This document shows, one piece after another, positions 1-8,878 of a stretch of DNA of 44,981 nucleotides (position 1 is the stretch's first letter; every line of letters begins with the position of its first letter). This DNA is from Streptomyces sp. CG 926 (lineage in GTDB: Bacteria; Actinomycetota; Actinomycetes; Streptomycetales; Streptomycetaceae), in contig NZ_QGGZ01000026.1 in the NCBI RefSeq assembly GCF_003148825.1, positions 1-44,981 of the forward strand. Reading direction: 5' to 3'. The position numbers and the translations under genes are program-made. Under the pieces are notes generated by a model. The model was not told where the DNA came from and ran no database searches. It was given only the letters and a program-made list of their open reading frames with translations.

Positions 1-3000
1 GTGGCCGACCCGTTCTCGTCGGAAGGCGGTCGTCTCTACCGCACGGGTGACGTGGTCCGCTGGAACGCCGACGGTCAGATCGAGTACCTCGGTCGCGCCG
101 ACGAGCAGGTCAAGATCCGGGGCTTCCGCATCGAACTCGGAGAGGTCCAGGCCGTCCTGGCCGGTCACCCGCTGGTCGCCCAGGCCGTGGTCGTGGCCCG
201 CGAGGACGTGCCGGGGGACAAGCGCCTGGTCGCCTACGTGGTGCCGGCCGAGGACGGGGTGGCCGATGAACTGCCGCGGATCCTGACCGCTCTGGCCGGC
301 AATCGCCTCCCCTCGTACATGGTCCCGTCGGCGATCGTGGTCCTCGACGCGCTGCCGCTGAACGTCAACGGCAAGCTCGACCGCAAGGCCCTCCCGGCTC
401 CCGCGTTCGCGACGGGGACCGCCGGCCGTGGCCCGGCCACGCTCCGCGAGGAGCTCCTGTGCGGAGTGTTCGCCCAGGTCCTCGGACTGCCCGAGGTCGG
501 TGTGGACGACGACTTCTTCGCCCTCGGCGGCCACTCCCTCCTCGCCGTCCGCCTGATCAGCCGGGTCCGTACCGTCCTCGGCGTCGAGGTTCCGCTCCGC
601 GCCCTGTTCGACACCCCGACGGTGGCCGGCCTCGCGGCCGGCCTGACGGACGCCGGACAGGCCAGGCTCGCCCTGACCGCCGGCAACCGCCCGGAGCGGG
701 TGCCGCTCTCCTTCGCCCAGCAGCGCCTGTGGTTCATCAGCCAGCTGGAGGGCCCCAGCGCCACCTACAACAGCCCGATCGCCCTGCGCCTGTCGGGCGA
801 TGCCGACCACCAGGTGCTGAACGCGGCCCTGCGGGACGTGATCGGCCGCCACGAGGTCCTGCGGACCGTCTTCGGCGTCGCGGACGGTCAGCCGTACCAG
901 CGGGTCCTCGCGCTCGACGAGCTCGACTGGGAGCTGGACGTCGTCGAGGTCGGCCGGGCCGATCTGGAGGACGCGGTCACCGGAGCCGCACGGTACGCCT
1001 TCGACCTCTCCGTCGAGGTGCCGATCCGCGCCACCCTCTTCGAGGCCGGTGCGGGCGAGCGCGTCCTCGTCGTCCTCGTGCACCACATCGCCAGTGACGG
1101 CTGGTCGCGGGCGCCGCTGGCCCGGGACTTCTCCGCCGCCTACGCGGCACGAAGCGCCGGTCAGGCGCCGGAGTGGACGCCGCTGCCGGTGCAGTACGCG
1201 GACTATGCGCTGTGGCAGCGCGAACTGCTCGGCGACGAGAACGACCCGGACAGCGTCATCGCCCGGCAGCTCGCGTACTGGCGCGAGACGCTGGCCGGCT
1301 CCCCCGAGGAGCTGGAGCTGCCCTTCGACCGCTCCCGCCCGGCTCTCGCCTCCCACCTGGGCCACAGCGTCCCCCTCGACGTTCCCGCCGAGGTGCACGT
1401 ACGCCTGGCGGAGCTCGCCCGATCCGAGGGCGTGACCGTGTTCATGGTGCTGCAGGCGGCCCTGGCCATCCTGCTCTCCAAGCTGGGCGCGGGCACGGAC
1501 ATCCCGATCGGCTCGGCCCACGCCGGCCGTGGCGACGAGGCCCTGGACGACCTGATCGGCTGCTTCGTCAACACCCAGGTGCTGCGCGCGGACCTGTCGG
1601 GCGACCCCGCCTTCACCGAACTGCTGGCCCGGGTGCGGGAGACGGGCCTGTCCGGCTTCGCCCACCAGGACGTGCCGTTCGAGCGGCTGGTGGAGGAGCT
1701 GGCCCCGGCCCGTTCCATGGCCCGCCACCCCCTCTTCCAGGTCGTCCTGACCAAGCAGAACACCGTCAGCGCCGGCCTGGACTCCTCGGCCACGCCCGTC
1801 GTCTGGACCGGCGGCATGTCGACCGGTACCAGGGCGGCGAAGTTCGACCTGGACGTGATGGTCGGCGAGACGTACGACGCCGAGGGCGCCCCGGCCGGGC
1901 TGCGCGGCTCGGTCACCGTCGCCGCCGACCTGTTCGACCCGGAGTGGGCCGACCGGATCGCCGGTGCCTGGGTGCGCGTACTCGACCTCCTCGGCGACAG
2001 CCCGCAGACCCGCCTCAGCGGCGTCCCGGTGCTCGACGAGGTGTCCCGGCACCGGGTCCTGACCGTCTGGAACGACACGGCGATCGAGGGCCGACCGGCC
2101 CTGGTCCACGAGCGGTTCGAGCGGTCGGTGGACCGCATGCCCGACGCGAAGGCGATCGTCTCCGGCGGTACGTCGATCTCGTACACGGAGCTGGACGCGA
2201 GGGCCGACCGCATCGCGCACTACCTCATCGGCCAGGGCATCGACGCCGAAGCGGTCGTGGGCCTGTGTCTGCCGCGGGGCGCCGACATGATCGCCGCGAT
2301 CCTCGGTGTCTGGAAGGCCGGGGCGGCCTATCTGCCGATCGATCCGGCGCAGCCGACGGACCGGATCGCGTACATGCTCCGCGACAGTCGCGCGGCGCTG
2401 GCGCTGACGACGGAGGAGATCCTCGACGAACTGCCCGCGGGCCGTTCGCGTCTCGTGGCCCTCGACGACACGTTCGTCGAGATGCAGCTCGCCGCCGCCC
2501 CGACCGGCCGCCCTGGACGTTCTGTCGACCCGCGGTCGCTGGCGTACGTGATCTACACCTCGGGTTCGACCGGTCGTCCCAAGGGCGTCGCCGTCACGCA
2601 CGGCGGCCTGGCGAACTACACCGCCTCCGTCCCCGACCGCCTCGGCTTCGCAGGCGAGGGCGCACGCTACGCACTGCTCCAGGCGCAGGCCACCGACCTC
2701 GGTAACACCGTCGTCTTCGCCAGCCTCACCACCGGCGGCGAACTCCACATCCTGGAGGAGAGTGCGGTCACCGACCCGGGACTGGTCGCTGCCTACCTCG
2801 CCGAGCACGACATCGACCACTTCAAGATCGTCCCCTCACACCTGGCCGCTCTGACGGCCTCCGGCATCGAGCCCGTACTGCCGAGGCGCTCCCTCGTCCT
2901 CGGCGGCGAGTCCACCCCGCCCGCCCTGGCCACCGCACTCCTCACCGCCGCAGCGGGCGAACGGGCGGCGATCCACAACCACTACGGCCCCACCGAGACC

Positions 3001-6000
3001 ACCATCGGCATCGCGACCACACGGCTCACCGCCGAGGCGATCACCGACGGAACCGTCCCGGTCGGCACTCCCATCGCCAACACCCGCTTCTACGTCCTCG
3101 ACGCGAACCTCCGCCCGGTCGTCCCCGGTGTCGCCGGTGAGCTGTACGTCTCCGGCGCCGGCCTCGCCCGCGGATACGTCGGCCGGGAGGCTCTCACCGC
3201 CGAGCGGTTCGTCGCCAACCCGTACGAGCAGGGCGAGCGGATGTACCGCACGGGTGACCGTGCGAAGTGGACGGCGGACGGCCAGATCGTCTTCCTCGGC
3301 CGGGCCGACGACCAGGTCAAGATCCGCGGCTACCGCATCGAACCCGGCGAGGTCCAGGGCGTCCTGACCGGCCACCCCCTGGTCGACCAGGCGGCCGTCG
3401 TCGCCCGCGAGGACAACGCCGGTGACCGCAGGCTCGTCGCCTACGTCGTCGCCGACGACCTGGAGCCGCAGGAGAAGATCCAACTCGCCACTGCGCTGAA
3501 GGAGTTCGCGGCGCAGCGGCTGCCGGAGCACATGGTCCCGTCGGCGGTCGTCGTCCTGGACGCGCTGCCTCTGACCGGCAACGGCAAGCTCGACCGCAAG
3601 GCCCTGCCCGCACCCGACTACTCCTCGTCGCTCGCCTCGGGCGGTCGACGGGCGGCAACGCTTCAGGAGGAGATCCTCTGCCTGGCCTTCGCGGAAGTCC
3701 TCGGACTTCCCGAAGTCGGCGTCGACGACGACTTCTTCGAGCTCGGCGGCCACTCCCTCCTCGCCGTCCGCCTCGTCAGCCGCATCCGTTCCGTCCTCGG
3801 CGTCGAGGTCGAGATCCGGGCGCTGTTCGAGGCCCCGACCGTCGCGGGTCTCGCCGAGCGCCTGACCGGCGCCCGTACCGCACGCGTCGCACTGACCGCG
3901 AGGGAGCGCCCCGAGCGGCTTCCGCTCTCGTACGGGCAGCGCCGCCTGTGGATCATCAACCAGATGGACGGGCCGAGCCCGACGTACAACATCCCGGTGG
4001 CCACCCGGCTCGCCGGGGCGGTGGACGCCGGGGCGATGGGCGCGGCCTTCCGGGACGTGCTCGCGCGTCACGAGGTGCTGCGCACGGTCTTCGAGGTCGC
4101 GGACGGTGAGCCGTACCAGCGGATCGTCGCCGTCGACGACCTCGACTGGGAACTGACCGTCGCCGACGTCACCCCGGAGGACCTGCCCGGCGCCGTCGCC
4201 GGCGCGAAGGCGCACACCTTCGACCTGTCGTCCGAGGTTCCGGTCCGTGCCTGGCTGTTCAGGGCCGGCCCCGAGGAGCACGTCCTCGTCGTCGTGGTCC
4301 ACCACATCGCGGGTGACGGCTGGTCATGGGCGCCTCTGGCCCGCGACGTGGCGACGGCGTACGAGGCGCGCCGCAGCGGGCGCGCCCCGCAGTGGCAGCC
4401 GTTGCCGGTCCAGTACGCCGACTTCGCGCTGTGGCAGCGCGAGGTCCTCGGCGACAGCCAGGACCCGCAGAGCCTGATCTCGCAGCAGGTCGCCTACTGG
4501 CGGAAGACGCTGGCGGGGGTGCCGGAGGAGCTGGAGCTGCCGTTCGACCGGACGCGGCCGCCGGTCGCCTCGCACCGGGGCCACCGGGTGCCGCTGGAGA
4601 TCCCGGCGGACGTCCACGCCGGTCTCGCCGCGCTCGCGCGGGCCGAGGGCGTCACGATGTTCATGGTGCTGCACGGTGCTCTGTCCGTGCTGCTGTCCCG
4701 GATCGGCGCGGGCACGGACGTCCCGATCGGTTCGGCGATCGCCGGCCGTACGGACGAGGCCCTGGACGACCTGGTCGGCTACTTCGTGAACACGTTCGTA
4801 CTGCGCACCGACCTGTCGGGGGACCCGACGTTCCGTGAGGTGCTGGGACGGGTGCGGGAGTCCGGTCTGGGCGCGTTCGCGCACCCGGACGTGCCGTTCG
4901 AGCGGCTGGTGGAGGAGCTGGCCCCGGCCCGTTCCATGGCCCGCCACCCGCTGTTCCAGGTGATGCTGCTCCTGCAGAACAACGAGCGCGCGATTCTCGA
5001 CCTGGAGGGCGTCGACGCCCGCCGCGGGGCCCCCGCCCCCTCCCCGACCCCCACGACCCCCACCGCGGACGGCTCCATCGACGGCGGTGCGACCGCCGAC
5101 GCGGTCGTGAAGTTCGACCTCGACGTGAGCGTCGCCGAGCTCCACGACGCCGATGGCGCGCCGGCCGGTATGCGCGGCTCGCTCGTCGCCGCCGCCGATC
5201 TGTTCGACCCGGAGTCGGTCCTGCGGATCACGGAGCGACTGGGCAGGGTCCTGGCGGCGCTGGCGGCCGATCCCGGGATCCGTCTCGGCGAGGTGGACGT
5301 CCTGGACGAGGCCGAGCGGACGCGGATGCTCGTCGACTGGAACGCGACCGGCGCCGAGGTGCCGGACGCGACCGTCGTCGAACTGTTCGAGGCGCAGGTG
5401 GCCCGTACCCCGGACGCGATCGCCCTGGTCCACGGCGACGAGGAGCTGACGTACGCGGAGCTCGACGCCCGCGCCAACCGGCTCGCGCGTCTTCTGGCGG
5501 GCCGGGGCACCGGCCCGGAGACGGTCGTGGCGGCGGTCTTCGAACGCACCGTCGACCTGGTGGTGGCTCTGCTGGGCGTGATCAAGGCGGGAGCGGCGTA
5601 CCTGCCGATCGACCCGGCCTACCCGGCCGACCGCATCGCGTACGTCATCGACGACTCCCGCGCCGTGTGCGTGCTGACCTCCGAGGACCTGGACGCCCGT
5701 CCGGCCGCCCCGGAACACCGGCCGCGCGTCCCCGTGATCGTGCTGGACGGCCCCGAGGTCGCCGGCCGGCTCGCGGGCCTGGCGGACGGGCCGCTCGCCG
5801 ACGACGACCGTACGGCGGCACTGCACCCCGCACACCCGATGTGGGTCATCTACACCTCAGGTTCGACGGGCCGTCCGAAGGGCGTTCTGGTCGAGCACCG
5901 GGCGATCGTGAACTTCCTCGGCGCGATGCAGGACCGGTTCGCGCTCGCCGCGGACGACCGGCTCCTCGCGGTCAGTACGCACGGCTGCGACATGGCGGGC

Positions 6001-7935
6001 TTCGAGTTCTACCTGCCGCTCCTCAACGGCGCGCGGATGGTGCTGGCCTCGCAGGAGCAGGTCCTCGACCCGTGGGCGCTGCGTTCCCTGATCCGTACGA
6101 CCGGCGCGACCGTCGTGCACGCGACGCCGAGTCTGTGGCGCGGGCTGATCGCGGACGCGGACGACCCGGTCGACTGGACCGGCGTGCGGGCCATGATCGG
6201 CGCGGAGGCGCTCCCGGCGGACCTGGCACGCACGATCCTGGACAGGACACCGACCCTGACCAACCTCTACGGCCCGACCGAGACGACCGTCTGGTCGACC
6301 GCGAAGGAGCTGTCCGGGCGGGACGCCGACGCCACCTCGATCGGCGGCCCGATCGGCAACACCCAGGTGTACGTGCTCGACGCGGGGCTCGTCCCCGTGC
6401 CGCCGGGTGTGGCGGGCGAGCTGTACATCGGCGGTCACAGCGTCGCCCGGGGCTACCTGGGCCGTCCGGGCCTGACCGCGGGCCGGTTCGTCGCGAGCCC
6501 GTTCGGCGGGGCCGGCGAGCGGCTGTACCGCACGGGTGACGTGGTGCGCTGGACCCCCGAAGGGGACCTGCGGTACGTGGGCCGGGCCGACGACCAGGTG
6601 AAGATCCGCGGGTTCCGCGTCGAACTCGGGGAGATCGAGGCGCTGCTGGCCTCGCACCCGGCCGTGGGCCAGGCCGTCGCCCTGGTCCGTGAGGACACCC
6701 CGGGGGACCAGCGCCTGGTGGCGTACGTGGTCCCGAACGCCGCCGCCGCGCCGGACGGCGAGGAGGACGGCGAGGCGGCCGAGAGGCTGGGCCGCGAGGT
6801 CCGGGCGCTCGCGCAGGACCGGCTGCCCGGCTACATGGTGCCGTCCGCGGTGGTGGCCATCGGCCGGCTGCCGCTCATGCCGAACGGCAAGCTGGACCGC
6901 AAGGCCCTGCCGGTGCCCGAGGCGACGGCGGGGGAGGAGACCGCGAACTGGGCGGTGACCTCCTTCGAGGACGGCATGTGCGAGGCGTTCGCCGAGGTCC
7001 TCGGGCTTCCCGAGGTCGGTGTCGACGACGACTTCTTCGCCCTCGGCGGCCACTCGCTGCTCGCGGTGCGGCTGGTCGAGGCGCTGCGCGAACGCGGTGT
7101 GTCGATCGCCGTGCGTGACCTGTTCGCCGCGCCGAGCGTGGCGGGGCTGATGAAGGGGATGAGCCTGTCCTCGATCCGCGACGCGCTCGGTGTGCTGCTG
7201 CCGATCAGGGAACAGGGCGAGCAGCCCCCGTTCTTCCTCGTCCACCCCGCCGGCGGCCTGAGCTGGTGCTACATGCCGATGGCGCGCCACGTCGAGGCCG
7301 ACATCCCGCTGTACGGGCTGCAGGCACGCGGTCTGGACGGCACGAGCGAGCCGGCGCGGTCCATCACGGAGATGGCGGCGGACTACGTCGAGCAGATCCG
7401 CTCGGTGCGGCCGAGCGGGCCCTACCGGCTGCTCGGCTGGTCCTACGGCGGCGCGGTCGCCCACGAGATGGCCGTGCAGCTGCGGGCGGCGGGCCAGGAG
7501 ATCTCGGCCCTGGTGATCCTCGACCAGTACCCGTGGAGCCGCGGCGAGGACGGCGAGGCCGTCGACGCCGTGGAGGAGACCGAGGTCGACCTCGAAGCGA
7601 AGGTCGACCGGCTCATCGAGGTCGTCCGCAGGGAGGCCGGCGGCGCTCTGGGCGCGGCGACGGAGGAGGAGTACCGGACCTTCGCCCGCATCCTGCAGAA
7701 CCACCGCACGATCCGGACCGGGCACGAACACGGCCGGTTCGACGGGGACGCCCTGCTGATCGTGGCCGAACAGAGCATGCCGCCCGGCGAGATGCCCGCC
7801 GAGCGCTGGAGGCCCTACATCACGGGCGAGATCACGCAGGGCCAGGTCGCCTGCACGCACTACGAGATGGCCAGGCCCGAGACGCTGGCGGAGATCTGGA
7901 AGACGGTCTCGGCCTGGCTGGCCTCCCGCCCGTGA
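1..7935 (+). CDS. Nonribosomal peptide synthetase, C-terminal part (A'-T-C-A-T-C-A-T-TE)
   Basis: The 5' end is cut by the window edge: the first residues already lie in the end of an adenylation (A) domain (LYRTGDVVRW). Carrier domains carry GGHS with the phosphopantetheine serine at about S179, S1252 and S2352. Condensation domains have HHIASDG (361-367) and HHIAGDG (1434-1440), both intact. A-domain ATP motifs YTSGSTGRPKG lie near 852 and 1951. The C-terminal thioesterase has GWSYGG (S2481), D2508 and H2620 as likely triad, so this is the terminating synthetase subunit. The specificity positions of the second A domain read DLTKVGHIGK, the classical aspartate code. The last A domain reads approximately DMFHMGLVWK, unassigned, with 6 of 10 positions shared with hydroxyphenylglycine (DIFHLGLLCK). 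No epimerisation domain is present. MbtH and an ABC exporter follow. The product is unknown; more modules must lie to the left. Confidence 0.97.
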   Translation: MADPFSSEGGRLYRTGDVVRWNADGQIEYLGRADEQVKIRGFRIELGEVQAVLAGHPLVAQAVVVAREDVPGDKRLVAYVVPAEDGVADELPRILTALAGNRLPSYMVPSAIVVLDALPLNVNGKLDRKALPAPAFATGTAGRGPATLREELLCGVFAQVLGLPEVGVDDDFFALGGHSLLAVRLISRVRTVLGVEVPLRALFDTPTVAGLAAGLTDAGQARLALTAGNRPERVPLSFAQQRLWFISQLEGPSATYNSPIALRLSGDADHQVLNAALRDVIGRHEVLRTVFGVADGQPYQRVLALDELDWELDVVEVGRADLEDAVTGAARYAFDLSVEVPIRATLFEAGAGERVLVVLVHHIASDGWSRAPLARDFSAAYAARSAGQAPEWTPLPVQYADYALWQRELLGDENDPDSVIARQLAYWRETLAGSPEELELPFDRSRPALASHLGHSVPLDVPAEVHVRLAELARSEGVTVFMVLQAALAILLSKLGAGTDIPIGSAHAGRGDEALDDLIGCFVNTQVLRADLSGDPAFTELLARVRETGLSGFAHQDVPFERLVEELAPARSMARHPLFQVVLTKQNTVSAGLDSSATPVVWTGGMSTGTRAAKFDLDVMVGETYDAEGAPAGLRGSVTVAADLFDPEWADRIAGAWVRVLDLLGDSPQTRLSGVPVLDEVSRHRVLTVWNDTAIEGRPALVHERFERSVDRMPDAKAIVSGGTSISYTELDARADRIAHYLIGQGIDAEAVVGLCLPRGADMIAAILGVWKAGAAYLPIDPAQPTDRIAYMLRDSRAALALTTEEILDELPAGRSRLVALDDTFVEMQLAAAPTGRPGRSVDPRSLAYVIYTSGSTGRPKGVAVTHGGLANYTASVPDRLGFAGEGARYALLQAQATDLGNTVVFASLTTGGELHILEESAVTDPGLVAAYLAEHDIDHFKIVPSHLAALTASGIEPVLPRRSLVLGGESTPPALATALLTAAAGERAAIHNHYGPTETTIGIATTRLTAEAITDGTVPVGTPIANTRFYVLDANLRPVVPGVAGELYVSGAGLARGYVGREALTAERFVANPYEQGERMYRTGDRAKWTADGQIVFLGRADDQVKIRGYRIEPGEVQGVLTGHPLVDQAAVVAREDNAGDRRLVAYVVADDLEPQEKIQLATALKEFAAQRLPEHMVPSAVVVLDALPLTGNGKLDRKALPAPDYSSSLASGGRRAATLQEEILCLAFAEVLGLPEVGVDDDFFELGGHSLLAVRLVSRIRSVLGVEVEIRALFEAPTVAGLAERLTGARTARVALTARERPERLPLSYGQRRLWIINQMDGPSPTYNIPVATRLAGAVDAGAMGAAFRDVLARHEVLRTVFEVADGEPYQRIVAVDDLDWELTVADVTPEDLPGAVAGAKAHTFDLSSEVPVRAWLFRAGPEEHVLVVVVHHIAGDGWSWAPLARDVATAYEARRSGRAPQWQPLPVQYADFALWQREVLGDSQDPQSLISQQVAYWRKTLAGVPEELELPFDRTRPPVASHRGHRVPLEIPADVHAGLAALARAEGVTMFMVLHGALSVLLSRIGAGTDVPIGSAIAGRTDEALDDLVGYFVNTFVLRTDLSGDPTFREVLGRVRESGLGAFAHPDVPFERLVEELAPARSMARHPLFQVMLLLQNNERAILDLEGVDARRGAPAPSPTPTTPTADGSIDGGATADAVVKFDLDVSVAELHDADGAPAGMRGSLVAAADLFDPESVLRITERLGRVLAALAADPGIRLGEVDVLDEAERTRMLVDWNATGAEVPDATVVELFEAQVARTPDAIALVHGDEELTYAELDARANRLARLLAGRGTGPETVVAAVFERTVDLVVALLGVIKAGAAYLPIDPAYPADRIAYVIDDSRAVCVLTSEDLDARPAAPEHRPRVPVIVLDGPEVAGRLAGLADGPLADDDRTAALHPAHPMWVIYTSGSTGRPKGVLVEHRAIVNFLGAMQDRFALAADDRLLAVSTHGCDMAGFEFYLPLLNGARMVLASQEQVLDPWALRSLIRTTGATVVHATPSLWRGLIADADDPVDWTGVRAMIGAEALPADLARTILDRTPTLTNLYGPTETTVWSTAKELSGRDADATSIGGPIGNTQVYVLDAGLVPVPPGVAGELYIGGHSVARGYLGRPGLTAGRFVASPFGGAGERLYRTGDVVRWTPEGDLRYVGRADDQVKIRGFRVELGEIEALLASHPAVGQAVALVREDTPGDQRLVAYVVPNAAAAPDGEEDGEAAERLGREVRALAQDRLPGYMVPSAVVAIGRLPLMPNGKLDRKALPVPEATAGEETANWAVTSFEDGMCEAFAEVLGLPEVGVDDDFFALGGHSLLAVRLVEALRERGVSIAVRDLFAAPSVAGLMKGMSLSSIRDALGVLLPIREQGEQPPFFLVHPAGGLSWCYMPMARHVEADIPLYGLQARGLDGTSEPARSITEMAADYVEQIRSVRPSGPYRLLGWSYGGAVAHEMAVQLRAAGQEISALVILDQYPWSRGEDGEAVDAVEETEVDLEAKVDRLIEVVRREAGGALGAATEEEYRTFARILQNHRTIRTGHEHGRFDGDALLIVAEQSMPPGEMPAERWRPYITGEITQGQVACTHYEMARPETLAEIWKTVSAWLASRP

Positions 7936-7939
7936 CGTG

Positions 7940-8008
7940 TCAGGGCCCCCACCGGGGGCCCTGACCCAGGGGCCCTGACCCAGGGGCCCTGACCAGGGCC
8001 CCCGGGTC
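7940..8008 (+). terminator. Hairpin and repeats behind the NRPS
   Basis: Five bases after the stop codon a perfect 11-bp stem (tcagggccccc, loop acc) spans 7940-7964. It is followed by iterated ccctgacccagggg-type units to about 8008 that can form alternative stems. This probably ends NRPS transcription. The iterated units look like slippage or unequal-crossover copies of the hairpin arm. Confidence 0.7.
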
Positions 8009-8107
8009 AGGCGTATCCACGACCGGGCGAAATAACCCGCAAAGAGTCGCAATGACCAGCAATGCCCTGCATTAGCCGGACATCCCACCAGAAAGAGATC
8101 CGAATCC

Positions 8108-8455
8108 ATGTCTATCGTGAATCCCGCCTCGGCCGTGTCCGCTCCCGAGCCCATGGGCGGTTCCCGGACCCGGACGGCCCCCGACGGCACCGGCACACCG
8201 CAGGCGTCCGCCCCCGCCGTGCCCACCGCCCCCGTGCACCCGGCCGCCCGCGCTCTTCCCCTGGACAACCCGGGGGTCGACGTCATCGCGGTCGCCGAGC
8301 TGCGGCGCCAGGCGATGCTCGACGCCCTCGACCCGGGCCCGCGCCCGGCGTCCGCGGCCCGTGCGGGCCGGCGCGGTTTCCTCTCGCGCCTGAAGGGCTT
8401 CTACGCCCAGGAACTGATCCACGACACCGCGCGCGACGCGCGCGAGACCGGCTGA
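8108..8455 (+). CDS. Small hypothetical protein between NRPS and exporter
   Basis: 115 residues starting at ATG 8108, with a purine-rich but not canonical ribosome-binding site (agaaagag) upstream. The first ~55 residues are Ala/Pro/Thr-rich and look disordered. The second half has a charged helical stretch (VAELRRQAMLDAL) and a conserved-looking C-terminus (FLSRLKGFYAQELIHDTARD). No signal peptide, membrane segment or known catalytic motif is visible. Its position between the synthetase and the exporter suggests it belongs to the cluster. I do not recognise a family, and a precursor-peptide or accessory role would be speculation. Confidence 0.6.
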   Translation: MSIVNPASAVSAPEPMGGSRTRTAPDGTGTPQASAPAVPTAPVHPAARALPLDNPGVDVIAVAELRRQAMLDALDPGPRPASAARAGRRGFLSRLKGFYAQELIHDTARDARETG

Positions 8456-8878
8456 CGGTCGGCCGTGCCCGAGGCCGCCCGAACCCGGGCGGCCGACCTC
8501 GACAAGGGCGAAACGCAGGGCCCTTGGCGGCAGAAAGTGATGACCCCGACATGCCGATCACGACGGCCACAGGAATTCTCCTGGCCTTCGAGCCGGACTA
8601 CGAGCAGATCTCCGACATCAGGGGCGGCCCCGAACAGCCGAAACGCACCCCCGCCCGGCAGGCGGCGGCCGGCGGCGCGGAGGGTCCCCACCGCCTCTCC
8701 CCGCGGCCGGCGTGGCCTCAACGCCTCGTGGCGGGCCGGTGCCGGTGGAGAACGTCGCACCACCACCTCACGTGGCCCGCCCCGGCCACCTCCGCCGCGT
8801 TCTGCGGCGCGCACCCACCCGACCGAACGACCACCGGACTGAAAGGTCTCTTTCACCCACAGGCAAGGAGTGTCCTCT
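8456..8878. other. Gene-free stretch before the exporter
   Basis: About 420 bases with several competing open frames but none with convincing composition. A possible start at 8551 opens with a plausible peptide (MPITTATGILLAFEPDYEQIS) but then runs into the ABC transporter gene in another frame. The exporter's ribosome-binding site aaggag lies at 8865-8870. Probably a leader or promoter region. Confidence 0.4.

Noticed and set aside
5857..8286. 809-codon minus-strand open frame opposite the NRPS end
   Set aside because: It is a GC-rich antisense frame with Arg/Gly/His-biased content and no domain; the plus strand is clearly the coding one.
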